DNA of 64,000 nt, from NCBI RefSeq assembly GCF_003315485.1, contig NZ_QNSE01000001.1, positions 124,001 through 188,000 on the forward strand. The letters run 5' to 3'. The stretch is from Marinomonas rhizomae (GTDB lineage Bacteria > Pseudomonadota > Gammaproteobacteria > Pseudomonadales > Marinomonadaceae). Of this stretch, positions 1-8,344 are shown piece by piece. A model generated the notes under the pieces. The model searched no databases. It was given only the letters and a program-made list of their open reading frames with translations, and was not told where the DNA came from. The position numbers and the translations under genes are program-made. Each line of letters starts with the position of its first letter. Within the stretch, counting starts at the first letter, position 1.

Positions 1-2
1 GC

Positions 3-248
3 TTTGGAGCCTTACAAAGAGCGATTGCCCCGATTACTCAGAAAGAATTAACCAAGCAACTGCGTGCCTTTGAGACTTTAGGTTTAGTGGATCGCACGGT
101 GTATCCCGAAATGCCGCCACGAGTGGAATATCAAATTACTGAATTAGGGAAAACCTTAAAGCCCACGTTGGATTCGTTAGCCGATTGGATGCGAGAACAC
201 AGAGAGCAGCTAATGCAAGCGAGTGAAACTAACTCGATTAATTTATAA
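3..248 (+). CDS. HxlR-family transcriptional regulator (3' part)
   Basis: Only the C-terminal 81 residues lie in the window; the start is off the left edge. The visible part reads as the end of a winged-helix domain: a recognition-helix stretch (ITQKELTKQLRAFETLGLV), then the wing (RTVYPEMPPRVEYQITELG), then the helix TLDSLADWMREH. This order is characteristic of the HxlR family of small redox- or aldehyde-responsive DNA-binding proteins. The gene ends about 60 bp before a minus-strand LysR gene, so the two converge. Its target cannot be told from this window. Confidence 0.85.
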   Translation, partial: FGALQRAIAPITQKELTKQLRAFETLGLVDRTVYPEMPPRVEYQITELGKTLKPTLDSLADWMREHREQLMQASETNSINL

Positions 249-307
249 CATCATCGACATAGTTGACTGTTTTAGAGTTAGGGATTGTTGATAATTTATA
301 CAATCGA

Positions 308-1174
308 CTATGTCTTAAGCTGGTCTTGATTTGTCTTTACTAGCTCTGAAAGAAAATCCGCGACAGCGCGAATGCGTTTTGATTGGGTTAAATCGGTTTG
401 GATAACCAAGTAAATATCTTGATTGATCTCTGGTATGTCTGCGAGGCAAACAAGCTTAGTGGGCCGAGCAACTGGGTGTGGCAATATCGCCATGCCGATT
501 CCCGCCAGACAAGCACTGACTTGGGTCGCCACGGATGTGGTGGTGATAATAGGTTCTTTTCCGGCTAATTGATTAGAGATCCATTGTGCCGCAGGCAAAT
601 GCTCGTAATGTTCTCCCCATTGAATAAAGTTGTCATTATCATGATTGCGTTCCTTTTGGTAATGAGTACTACAGTAGAGTCCGTAGCCTAGCGTGCCGAC
701 ACGTTGGAAGCTGACATTACCATTGGTTGGACGCACCATACGTAAGGCGAGGTCTGCATCGCGACGATGTAAATTGGCGGTATGAATGTCGGTGACAATA
801 TCGATATGTAAGTTAGGGTAAGTTTTCTGAAAACGGCCTAGTGCTGGCAAAATGAGGTGAGTGGCAAGGTTTTCCGCCGTGGCAACTTTGACTCTTCCGG
901 TCAGTTGAGATTCCTTCTCTGCACTCTTGGTAAACGCAAAAGCCGCAGTTTCCATTGCTTCTGCTTTACTTAGGAGACTTTTGCCTTCATCCGTTAGTTG
1001 ATAACCCGTCTGAAAACGCAAAAAGAGCGGTGTTTGTAGGCTGCGCTCAAGACGTTCTATTTTTCGCGATAGCGTAGCAATCCCCATGTCTAAAGATTTT
1101 GCCGCTACGGTTAATGTGCCGCAGCGTGCCAGTGCCAAAAAGGCTTTGGTGTCGTCCCAAATCATCTCATTCAT
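308..1174 (-). CDS. LysR-family transcriptional regulator
   Basis: A 288-residue protein of normal LysR length. The N-terminal HTH is at residues ~8-62 (TLTVAAKSLDMGIATLSRKI, then ERLERSLQTPLF). The substrate-binding domain starts near residue 93 (GRVKVATAENLATHLILPAL). It is transcribed divergently from the CMD-family gene at 1311, and a perfect 20-bp palindrome lies 20 bp upstream of its ATG. The usual logic for this layout is autoregulation plus control of the divergent gene. The short, hydrophilic effector domain resembles the CrgA/DsdC-like group of LysR proteins that act on redox or aromatic metabolism, but no ligand can be assigned. Confidence 0.9.
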   Translation of the reverse strand: MNEMIWDDTKAFLALARCGTLTVAAKSLDMGIATLSRKIERLERSLQTPLFLRFQTGYQLTDEGKSLLSKAEAMETAAFAFTKSAEKESQLTGRVKVATAENLATHLILPALGRFQKTYPNLHIDIVTDIHTANLHRRDADLALRMVRPTNGNVSFQRVGTLGYGLYCSTHYQKERNHDNDNFIQWGEHYEHLPAAQWISNQLAGKEPIITTTSVATQVSACLAGIGMAILPHPVARPTKLVCLADIPEINQDIYLVIQTDLTQSKRIRAVADFLSELVKTNQDQLKT

Positions 1175-1193
1175 AAACTATTCCACTAAAGCT

Positions 1194-1213
1194 ATTTTTC
1201 AATATTGAAAAAT
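1194..1213. promoter_or_regulatory. Perfect 20-bp palindrome, probable LysR operator
   Basis: The half-site ATTTTTCAAT is followed directly by its reverse complement. It contains the T-N11-A type LysR core (TTCA-N4-TGAA). It sits between the divergent LysR gene (ATG at 1174) and the CMD gene (ATG at 1311), close enough to the regulator start for autoregulation. Confidence 0.6.
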
Positions 1214-1310
1214 GGATTCTCTATTTTATCTAAATATTCCGATTGTAAGAAATGACATAGTAACAAGCAATGCAATAAGAGTCGTTTAATGAAATGTTTA
1301 GGAGAGAAAA

Positions 1311-1712
1311 ATGAGTGAAGATCGCTATCAATTAGGTTTGAAAAAGCTCGCTGAAATAGACGGTGAACAAGGGCAGAAAGTCGTCGATGCACTACAACCT
1401 ATCGCGCCAGAATTCGCTACCTTGATGATCGAGTTTGGTTTTGGTGATATTTATAGCCGCTCTGGTTTGGATTTGAAGTCTCGTGAAATCGCCACAGTAG
1501 CGGCATTAACTGCATTAGGCAATGCTGCACCACAACTTAAAGTCCATCTCCATGCCGCTCTGAATGTTGGCTGTTCCCCAAAAGAAATTGTCGAAGTATT
1601 GATGCAAATGGCACTTTATGCGGGTTTTCCAGCCGCGTTAAATGGCCTTTTTGCCGCCAAAGAAGTGTTTGACGAGAGAGGCATTGATGTGACAGACGGG
1701 TCTGATAAGTAG
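1311..1712 (+). CDS. Carboxymuconolactone decarboxylase (CMD) family protein
   Basis: A 133-residue single-domain all-helical protein of the CMD/AhpD superfamily. The conserved core is [16 protein letters not shown], then [21 protein letters not shown], then [18 protein letters not shown]. It resembles gamma-carboxymuconolactone decarboxylases (PcaC-like) more than AhpD, because the CxxC redox pair is absent and a single Cys follows the His. No other protocatechuate genes are nearby, so a true PcaC role is doubtful. An uncharacterised CMD protein controlled by the divergent LysR is more likely. It has a good ribosome site (AGGAGA) 8 bp before ATG. Confidence 0.85.
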   Translation: MSEDRYQLGLKKLAEIDGEQGQKVVDALQPIAPEFATLMIEFGFGDIYSRSGLDLKSREIATVAALTALGNAAPQLKVHLHAALNVGCSPKEIVEVLMQMALYAGFPAALNGLFAAKEVFDERGIDVTDGSDK

Positions 1713-1728
1713 CTTGTTAGTAAAAGAA

Positions 1729-1759
1729 AAAGGGCTATCTATGAATTAGAGAGCCCTTT
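1729..1759. terminator. Bidirectional terminator between convergent genes
   Basis: Inverted repeat AAAGGGCT ... AGCCCTTT with an A/T-rich run on each side. It lies between the convergent CMD gene and the flavoprotein gene. Confidence 0.65.
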
Positions 1760-1790
1760 CTGGTGAGATTCTATAATCGATATCTAATGG

Positions 1791-3404
1791 TTACTTAACG
1801 GCTTTAGCGTTAATGCTCAATGCCATAGCTTCGGCGATTTTTATACCGTCGATAGCCGCTGACATGATACCGCCAGCATAGCCTGCGCCTTCGCCGGCAG
1901 GAAATAAACCTTTAGTGTTGATGCTTTCTAGGCTGTCATTATCACGCTTGATGTTAATTGGCGCTGAGGTACGTGTTTCTACACCCGTTAATAAAGCATC
2001 GTCAAAGGCAAAGCCTTTTATCTTTCTGTTAAATGCGGGAATGGCTTCACGGATGGCCTCGATACAAAAATCGGGCAAGGCATCAGCTAGGTTGGTCAGC
2101 TTAATACCCGGTTTGAAAGAGGGGGCTACTGTACCCAGTTTTTCTGGTGTTTCGTTACGTAAAAAAGCACCGACGGTTTGAGCTGGTGCATCGTAGTTAC
2201 TGCCACCCAATTCATAGGCAAGGCTTTCTAACTTGCGTTGGAATTCGATACCAGCAAGCGGGCCACCTGGATAATCGGAAGGATCAATACCCACCACGAT
2301 AGCGCTGTTGGCGTTACGTTCGTTTCGAGAATATTGACTCATACCATTGGTCACAACACGATTTTCTTCCGATGTAGCGGCAACTACCGTTCCGCCAGGG
2401 CACATGCAGAAGCTATAAACGGAACGACCATTTTTACAGTGATGGACCAATTTGTAATCCGCCGCACCAAGAATTTCGTTACCCGCATTTGGACCAAAGC
2501 GTGCTTTGTCGATAGACGATTGCTCGTGCTCGATACGAAAGCCAACCGAGAAAGGTTTGGCTTCAATATAAACGCCTTTGTTGTGCAACATCTCGAAAGT
2601 GTCACGAGCACTGTGGCCAATGGCGATAGCAATATGCTTAGAATGTAGTTGCTCGCCATCGGCAAGCGTAACGCCAGTGACTTGGCCATTTTCAATGTGC
2701 AAATCATCCACGCGACAACTGAAACGAATCTCGCCGCCTAATTCAATTATTTGCGCGCGCATTTTCTCGACCATGGCGACCAGTTTAAAGGTACCAATGT
2801 GTGGCTTACTGACGTAAAGGATTTCATCTGGCGCGCCAGCGGCGACAAATTCGTTAAGTACTTTACGGCTGTATTGTTTAGGGTCTTTTACTTGGCTATA
2901 AAGTTTACCATCGGAGAAAGTTCCCGCGCCGCCTTCACCAAACTGTACGTTAGATTCAGTATTCAGAATTTTTTTACGCCAAAAACCAAAGGTATCTTTG
3001 GTACGCTCACGTACTTCTTTACCTCGTTCCAGCACGATTGGCTTGTAACCCATTTGCGCTAAAACCAAGGCGGTTAATAAACCACAAGGGCCAAAGCCAA
3101 TCACAATAGGACGTTCAGTCAAGGTTACTGGCGCTTGCGCCACTGGATGATATTCTAGATCTGGTGTGACTTTCACTTGCTGATGATCCGCAAACTTGCT
3201 CAAGAGCTCAGTGTTGCATGTCGTTTCAACATCTAAAGTATAAATCAGCATGATGTTGGTTTTTTTACGCGCATCGTAGCCACGACGAAAAACGTTGAAG
3301 CTAACGAGTTTCTCCACGGGAATCTCAAGCATGGATAAAATTGCGTTTTCTATTGCGCTAGCGTCGTGATCAAGCGGAAGTTGGATATTGGAAAGTCGTA
3401 TCAT
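1791..3404 (-). CDS. FAD-dependent dehydrogenase (COG2509 family)
   Basis: Flavoprotein of 537 residues from the ATG at 3404; an in-frame TTG three codons upstream is less likely. An N-terminal domain of ~95 residues precedes the dinucleotide-binding fold (IVIGFGPCGLLTALVLAQ, ~residue 100), followed by an ERG that should hold the ribose. Further family landmarks are VQFGEGGAGTFSDGKL, AIGHSARDTFEML, and a C-terminal GLFPAGEGAGYAGGIMSAA. This matches the widespread but uncharacterised COG2509 'uncharacterised FAD-dependent dehydrogenase'. The substrate is unknown. It appears to be a single-gene unit. Confidence 0.85.
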   Translation of the reverse strand: MIRLSNIQLPLDHDASAIENAILSMLEIPVEKLVSFNVFRRGYDARKKTNIMLIYTLDVETTCNTELLSKFADHQQVKVTPDLEYHPVAQAPVTLTERPIVIGFGPCGLLTALVLAQMGYKPIVLERGKEVRERTKDTFGFWRKKILNTESNVQFGEGGAGTFSDGKLYSQVKDPKQYSRKVLNEFVAAGAPDEILYVSKPHIGTFKLVAMVEKMRAQIIELGGEIRFSCRVDDLHIENGQVTGVTLADGEQLHSKHIAIAIGHSARDTFEMLHNKGVYIEAKPFSVGFRIEHEQSSIDKARFGPNAGNEILGAADYKLVHHCKNGRSVYSFCMCPGGTVVAATSEENRVVTNGMSQYSRNERNANSAIVVGIDPSDYPGGPLAGIEFQRKLESLAYELGGSNYDAPAQTVGAFLRNETPEKLGTVAPSFKPGIKLTNLADALPDFCIEAIREAIPAFNRKIKGFAFDDALLTGVETRTSAPINIKRDNDSLESINTKGLFPAGEGAGYAGGIMSAAIDGIKIAEAMALSINAKAVK

Positions 3405-3624
3405 AGGAATCAATAGTTAGAATGCTGGGTTAATGGCTAATAGCGGGGATAATACGATATTTTCGTTGAAAAAGCTGTTCTCAAATGACTACTAAGCACT
3501 TTTTCTGACTGGATAGGTATTATGGCTTGAATGGCAAAAAGAGGAAGACGAATAGATAAAGAAGGTGTATTTTTTGCAAGAAGCGTTTACGGAGTTACAT
3601 ACGTCTATTAATGAGAGGTTTTTA

Positions 3625-4452
3625 ATGTCTTCTATCACTTTTCGTACTCTAGTTTTATCAACTGCACTATTAACGAGCGGCTTTTCGCTCTCCGCACTTG
3701 CACAAGAATCTGATTACTCGGCTAAAGACTTGAATGAACAATTGGTTATGTCCACCTTGTGGATGCAAGCCTCAGCTGAATATAAAGCATTGTCTTATCA
3801 AGCATTTAATTTGGCAAAAATGCAATTTGATCAATACGTCAGCCAACATAAAGGCAGTAAAAAAATTGCGGTGATTGTTGATGCTGACGAAACGGTTATC
3901 GACAATAGTGGTTATCAGGCTTGGTTAATTGGCAAAGATTTTGGTTATTCAAGCAAAACATGGGGGGAATGGATGGACGCTGCAAAGGCCAAAGCCATGC
4001 CAGGCGCGACTGATTTTTTAAGCTATGTAGCCAGCAATGGAGCGGAAGTATTTTATATTACCAACCGTAAAGCATCAGGTTTAGAAGGCACGCGTAAAAA
4101 CTTAATCGCTCTGGGATTTCCGAATGTAGATGACGCACATTTGATGCTTAGAGAAACGACCAGTAACAAAGAACCTCGTCGTGATGCTGTTGCTAAACAT
4201 TATGATATAGCGTTACTCATGGGAGATAATTTAAACGATTTTTCGAACGATTTTAGAACCAAAAGCCTAGCGGAAAGTAACGCGGCGGTTGAGAAAAATA
4301 AAGCGCTGTTTGGTACAACATTTATCATGTTACCTAACCCGGCTTACGGTGATTGGGAAGGTAAAGTTTATGATGGGAATTGGGGCGCTTCTGCAGCAGA
4401 AAAAGATCAAATGCGTAAGTCTAAGCTTAAAGTATGGCAGCCTGCGAAGTAG
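3625..4452 (+). CDS. Class C acid phosphatase / 5'-nucleotidase, e(P4)-like
   Basis: HAD-superfamily phosphatase of 275 residues. The start at 3625 is preferred over an in-frame codon at 3565, because it follows a GAGAGG ribosome site and begins a clean signal peptide (TLVLSTALLTSGFSLSALAQ). Catalytic DxDET is visible in VIVDADETVIDNS, the second motif in YITNR and the third in LMGDNLNDF. Family members dephosphorylate 5'-nucleotides such as NMN in the periplasm for uptake. Unlike the H. influenzae e(P4) lipoprotein, there is no lipobox cysteine, so the protein is predicted to be a soluble periplasmic enzyme. Confidence 0.9.
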   Translation: MSSITFRTLVLSTALLTSGFSLSALAQESDYSAKDLNEQLVMSTLWMQASAEYKALSYQAFNLAKMQFDQYVSQHKGSKKIAVIVDADETVIDNSGYQAWLIGKDFGYSSKTWGEWMDAAKAKAMPGATDFLSYVASNGAEVFYITNRKASGLEGTRKNLIALGFPNVDDAHLMLRETTSNKEPRRDAVAKHYDIALLMGDNLNDFSNDFRTKSLAESNAAVEKNKALFGTTFIMLPNPAYGDWEGKVYDGNWGASAAEKDQMRKSKLKVWQPAK

Positions 4453-4502
4453 CCTTTGTACTTTTAATGTAAGAAGCTGATTAAATAGTTTAGTCATTAA
4501 AA

Positions 4503-4528
4503 AGCCGCTTATCTGAATGGATAAGCGG
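4503..4528. terminator. Bidirectional intrinsic terminator
   Basis: Perfect 10-bp stem GCCGCTTATC/GATAAGCGGC with AAAA before and TTTT after. It serves the acid phosphatase on the plus strand and the DASS transporter on the minus strand. Confidence 0.85.
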
Positions 4529-4556
4529 CTTTTGTCTATTTTAACTAAAAACTGGA

Positions 4557-5996
4557 TCAAAACATTCCGAGAATGTGCCACCAGAAGAAGTTCAGTGGCA
4601 ACAGTATCAGGCTTGTCAAAATGAAGGTCATCAAACAGACTTTAGTGACAGCGCTGATGGATAAATTTCCCAATGCAATTGCGGTAATCAGTGGTGGTGC
4701 CTGATAGGGTAGCAAGACATTGGAAAAAGCCAATACTTGCGTCATCAGCACGGCATGATTAGAAAGTCCCGTAATGTTAGCGAGATGCTCTGCCATGGGC
4801 GTCATAATGGCGGGAACACCGGCCAAATTGGTTACTACAGCTACGCAAGTGGAAATAAAGGTTAACAAGCTCAAATTCAGTAGAGGTGAATCTTTAGCAA
4901 AAGGAATCACTTCCGTTAAATAGTTCACTAAGATATTACCAAGACCTGAATAGGCAACGATTGCGCTTAACCCAATAATTCCTGCCGCAAATAACAAGGT
5001 GCCGTATTGAATGTCTTTGTCGATGCTATTTTTTGCCATTAATCCAAGGCTTGGTAATAGGCAAGCTAGAGCGGCAATAAGTCCAACCCAACCAGCGGAA
5101 ATATGATGTAGCGAGTCAGTAAACCAAAAAATAAAGCACACGCAAAGTACAATCAAAAGACGTGTTTCTATTGTCGTTATGGCTGACTTTTCAATGGTTG
5201 CTTGTATTGCTTGACTTGGCGCTTTATCTGGAAAAAGCCACAGAATCACACCAATGGTCATGATTAATTTTCCTAGCCCCAAAACAGGGAAGTGCAAAAG
5301 TAAATACCCTCCATAAGAGAAAGGCATGTTGTAGAGAGTTTCGGTCATGCCCGAAAGTAGCATGTTAGGAGCGTTGGCAGGCAGGATAGAAAAGGCAGGT
5401 AAAAAGGTTCCGAATGCGGCGGCTAACAACATCCCCTTTCGACCATTGGAATTTTGGTCATAACCAAAGTGATCGGCAAGAGACGCGATGATTGGAATGA
5501 TGAGTACAATACGACTCACTCCAGATGGAATCAAAAACGCCAATCCCATCGCAAACAGAGCAATTTTAATAATAGTGCCTTGGTAACTATTGCCCAAAAT
5601 AAGCATTAGTAATCGGGTTGCGCGTGAATTGATCCCAGTGTGATTAATGGCCGCACCAAACACCATACCGCTGAATAGTAGCCAAAATGTCGATGATTGA
5701 AAGCCTGCAAATATCACCTGTGTTGGCGCCAGCTGTGTTGCTGTAGCAAAAGCAAATAACCCCAGTGCAGGCCAATAGGCGGGTACCAAAGACGTTGCCC
5801 AAAAAGCAATACAAATAAACAACAACCCAGCGGTCAAAGATTGGGTTAGTGTCAGAAATTGATAGGAAACAGCGCCTACGACAAATGTCGTCGCTAAGAT
5901 GAGATAAAGCGGCCAGTGTGGTTTACTTGGGGGTTGCTGGTGAGTCTTTTTAGCTTCAGTTGTTAATGTCGCAGTTGAATTGCTTTGATTTGTCAT
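4557..5996 (-). CDS. DASS/SLC13-type anion permease
   Basis: Inner-membrane transporter of 479 residues from the start at 5996 (MTNQSNSTATL); an in-frame ATG 33 nt upstream is also possible. About 11-12 hydrophobic segments can be counted. Landmarks such as SSTFWLLFSGMVFGAAINHTG, LIPSGVSRIVLIIPIIASLA and FISTCVAVVTNLAGVPAIMTP fit the divalent anion:sodium symporter family (dicarboxylate, sulfate or similar). The exact substrate is not decidable. It is divergent from a MerR-type regulator, and a MerR-type promoter with a 19-bp spacer points at this gene, so it is the likely regulated target. Confidence 0.85.
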   Translation of the reverse strand: MTNQSNSTATLTTEAKKTHQQPPSKPHWPLYLILATTFVVGAVSYQFLTLTQSLTAGLLFICIAFWATSLVPAYWPALGLFAFATATQLAPTQVIFAGFQSSTFWLLFSGMVFGAAINHTGINSRATRLLMLILGNSYQGTIIKIALFAMGLAFLIPSGVSRIVLIIPIIASLADHFGYDQNSNGRKGMLLAAAFGTFLPAFSILPANAPNMLLSGMTETLYNMPFSYGGYLLLHFPVLGLGKLIMTIGVILWLFPDKAPSQAIQATIEKSAITTIETRLLIVLCVCFIFWFTDSLHHISAGWVGLIAALACLLPSLGLMAKNSIDKDIQYGTLLFAAGIIGLSAIVAYSGLGNILVNYLTEVIPFAKDSPLLNLSLLTFISTCVAVVTNLAGVPAIMTPMAEHLANITGLSNHAVLMTQVLAFSNVLLPYQAPPLITAIALGNLSISAVTKVCLMTFILTSLILLPLNFFWWHILGMF

Positions 5997-6131
5997 AAAA
6001 AGTTCCAATAGACGATTAGAGCACGGCAAAATGAGTGTAGAGGCAGCGAATCATAGTAGCAGTTTTGAGCTCAAGCTGTTTACTACCGACTATGCTTTGT
6101 CTCTTATTTGTTTGGGTGTAAGGCTGATGAT

Positions 6132-6162
6132 ATCGTACAACTTCAAGTCGACTTGAGGTCAA
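6132..6162 (-). promoter_or_regulatory. MerR-type promoter with 19-bp spacer and SoxR-like operator
   Basis: On the minus strand, TTGACC (6157-6162) and TACGAT (6132-6137) are separated by exactly 19 bp, the overlong spacing that MerR-family activators untwist. The spacer is filled by the inverted repeat CAAGTCGACTTG (6144-6155). The extended dyad, read on the plus strand as CTTCAAGTCGACTTGAGG, closely resembles the known SoxR site CCTCAAGTTAACTTGAGG. Transcription would run toward the anion permease at 5996. Confidence 0.7.
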
Positions 6163-6171
6163 GAGATATTT

Positions 6172-6630
6172 ATGGATATCGCTGAAGTAGCTAAACGTTC
6201 TGGTGTATCAGCTTCTACACTACGCTTTTATGAGGAAAAAGGGCTAATTAGATCGGTTGGCCGACGTGGTTTGCGTCGGGTATTTGACGCAAATATACTG
6301 GAGCAACTGGCACTCATTGCGTTAGGAAGAGCATCTGGTTTTTCGTTAGATGAAATTGCAGGTATGTTGGGGTCTAAAGGACAACCAAATATTGATAGAG
6401 AATTACTGATAAGTAAGTCAGAGGAGTTGGATAAAACGATTCAAAAATTGACCGCGATGCGGGATGGTCTTCGACACGCTGCAGTTTGTTCTGCACCAAG
6501 TCATATGGAGTGTCCGACATTTCGACGGCTACTTGGCTTAGCTGCATCAAGTGCTATTAATGGGGAAGGAGTGAAGAAAATATCTAAAAAGCAGCGTTTA
6601 ATTGATTATAAAATCACTCAGGGAAAGTAG
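6172..6630 (+). CDS. MerR-family transcriptional regulator
   Basis: A 152-residue MerR protein. The winged HTH is at residues 1-70 (MDIAEVAKRSGVSASTLRFYEEKGLI). A dimerisation helix follows (ELDKTIQKLTAMRDGLRHA), and then an effector region containing Cys residues (VCSAPSHMECPTFRRLL). It is the size of SoxR but lacks the SoxR CxxCxC iron-sulfur cluster motif. The two Cys spaced ~10 residues apart could bind metal or sense thiol state; that is inference. It is divergent from the DASS permease and immediately next to a MerR-type promoter driving that permease. Confidence 0.9.
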   Translation: MDIAEVAKRSGVSASTLRFYEEKGLIRSVGRRGLRRVFDANILEQLALIALGRASGFSLDEIAGMLGSKGQPNIDRELLISKSEELDKTIQKLTAMRDGLRHAAVCSAPSHMECPTFRRLLGLAASSAINGEGVKKISKKQRLIDYKITQGK

Positions 6631-6645
6631 GACTAATAATTAAGT

Positions 6646-6681
6646 AAAACAATTAGGCAAAAATCATCACCTAATTGTTTT
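6646..6681. terminator. Bidirectional intrinsic terminator
   Basis: Perfect 12-bp stem AAAACAATTAGG/CCTAATTGTTTT with a 12-nt loop, between the convergent merR-type gene and argC. Confidence 0.75.
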
Positions 6682-6715
6682 GCTTATAGCAGGTAGACCA
6701 AGGTCACCGATTTAA

Positions 6716-7654
6716 TTAGCGAAGATTCACGGCGGTTGCTTCGTCAAACCCTAACATGATATTTAGGTTTTGCACGGCGGCGCCAGATGCACCCTTGCCA
6801 AGGTTATCTAGTTTGGCAACTAGTATGCCTGACTTGTTACCCGGTTCACTTAGAACCGATAGCTCGATTTGGTTGGTATCTTCAAGACCGTGTGGCGTTA
6901 AGAATGGCGCTGCGTTATCTGTAACCACATTAAAGTCATTAACGGTTACAAACGTATCCTTGGCATACACTTCGGCCAATTTAGCTTGTAGCTGTTCCAT
7001 AGTGGCATCGCCTTTTAGCTGAATTGGCAAGAAGGTCAACATTCCTTGGCGGAAGCTACCTACACTAGGAACGAAAATCGGCGTGTTATCTAAGCCAGAC
7101 CATTTTTTCATTTCAGCAAGGTGTTTGTGGTTAAAAGACAAACCGTAAGCGCCAAAAATAGGGGCGTTGTTGGTACTTTCATAGCGATCAATCAGCGCGT
7201 TACCGCCACCACTGTATCCAGATACGGCATTGATGGAGTAATCATAAGATGCGGATAGTAACCCCGCTTCAATCAAAGGTTTCAGCAACAAGACCGCGCC
7301 AGTAGGGTAACAACCAGGGTTAGATACAAACTGTGCGTCTTTAATTTTGTCACGTTGCATGCCATCAAGCTCAGGCAAGCCGTATACCCAGCCTTCGGCG
7401 ACACGATGGACAGAACTGGCGTCCAAAATACGACAACCTTCTTCTTTTGCCAAAATAACACTGTCTTTAGCAGCATCATCAGGTAGGCAAAGTACTGTTA
7501 CATCCGCTTCTTTCATCAAACGGCGCTTTTCTTCTACATCTCGTTTTTTGTCTTGATCAATACTGATGATTTCAATACTTGGGTGGTTGATTAGACGATC
7601 TTTTACTTGAAGGCCGGTTGTGCCTGTTTCGCCATCAATAAATACTTTTTTCAC
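6716..7654 (-). CDS. argC: N-acetyl-gamma-glutamyl-phosphate reductase (short type)
   Basis: NADPH-dependent reduction of N-acetyl-glutamyl phosphate in arginine biosynthesis. At 312 residues this is the short ArgC type. It has the N-terminal nucleotide-binding motif FIDGETGTTGLQV (residues 5-17), catalytic Cys in SNPGCYPTGAVLL, and the family stretch SGYSGGGNALIDRYE. The start is GTG at 7654, with AAGGAA as ribosome site. It stands alone, away from other arg genes except argG at 52.4 kb, which is common for scattered arg loci. Confidence 0.95.
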   Translation of the reverse strand: MKKVFIDGETGTTGLQVKDRLINHPSIEIISIDQDKKRDVEEKRRLMKEADVTVLCLPDDAAKDSVILAKEEGCRILDASSVHRVAEGWVYGLPELDGMQRDKIKDAQFVSNPGCYPTGAVLLLKPLIEAGLLSASYDYSINAVSGYSGGGNALIDRYESTNNAPIFGAYGLSFNHKHLAEMKKWSGLDNTPIFVPSVGSFRQGMLTFLPIQLKGDATMEQLQAKLAEVYAKDTFVTVNDFNVVTDNAAPFLTPHGLEDTNQIELSVLSEPGNKSGILVAKLDNLGKGASGAAVQNLNIMLGFDEATAVNLR

Positions 7655-7933
7655 AGCGTAATTCCTTACTGGGAGTCTTAATCAAAGTAAAAGCAGGGCG
7701 TTTTTATAGCGATCCTGCTTTTTATCGAATGTTTGAAAGATGTTTCTATAGTTGGCAAATAGTGTAATGCATCAGAGTGCAGCTGAATAGTTGCTAGAAA
7801 CGCTTAATATCTAAAAATGCGTTTTTATCCTGGTTGGGTTCCCGTTGATTTGATAATGCACCAGCTCGTGAGAGTTGGTTGTGAATCTGCAACAGGTTAC
7901 ACTTTCAGTCTCTTAAATTAGCTATGTGTTTTT

Positions 7934-8302
7934 ATGAAGAAATCCGATAAGAAAATTGATAATGCACTTCGTGAAGCATTAACGAATGTGTGTGAAATAG
8001 CGCTGGATTCCGTGGAAGGTTTTGTCTGGCTAACGCATTTAGTTAATTACAATGCGTTTCCTAACTCACTCAAGGTAGTGTGTGTTTTTGAAACTGACGA
8101 ATTATTGTCTAAAGCCATTGAAGATAAGCAAGATGATTATTTTTATACGCTTATTAATAATGAGTTAAACAGCATAAACATCAAGCTAAACCAGCTTCGT
8201 CAGCAAGTTAGCTTTGATACAGAAGAAGCCTGCGAGCGTTCCCATGCAGGAAAATGGAATGAACGCCTCGCTAAGCTGCAAAGTAAAGTAACGCTCCATT
8301 AA
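7934..8302 (+). CDS. Conserved hypothetical protein (often labelled 'Fis family regulator')
   Basis: A 122-residue soluble protein beginning KKSDKKIDNALREALTNVCE, then VEGFVWLTHLVNYNAFPNSL and LKVVCVFETDE. It resembles a family of small gammaproteobacterial proteins that databases often call Fis-family regulators, although no Fis helix-turn-helix is visible here. The function is unknown. No strong ribosome site precedes the ATG. It is convergent with the Kef antiporter gene, with a hairpin between them. Confidence 0.7.
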   Translation: MKKSDKKIDNALREALTNVCEIALDSVEGFVWLTHLVNYNAFPNSLKVVCVFETDELLSKAIEDKQDDYFYTLINNELNSINIKLNQLRQQVSFDTEEACERSHAGKWNERLAKLQSKVTLH

Positions 8303-8303
8303 T

Positions 8304-8336
8304 GTATTTAGCACTAACTTGCTTGGTGCTAAATAC
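8304..8336. terminator. Hairpin between convergent genes
   Basis: Perfect 11-bp inverted repeat GTATTTAGCAC ... GTGCTAAATAC just after the hypothetical gene and just before the end of the Kef gene. The plus side continues into an ATATTTTTA stretch. Confidence 0.6.
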
Positions 8337-8344
8337 GAATATTT

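Noticed and set aside
2238..2648. Plus-strand ORF of 136 aa
   Set aside because: It is wholly inside the flavoprotein gene, antisense, with no own ribosome site or family resemblance.
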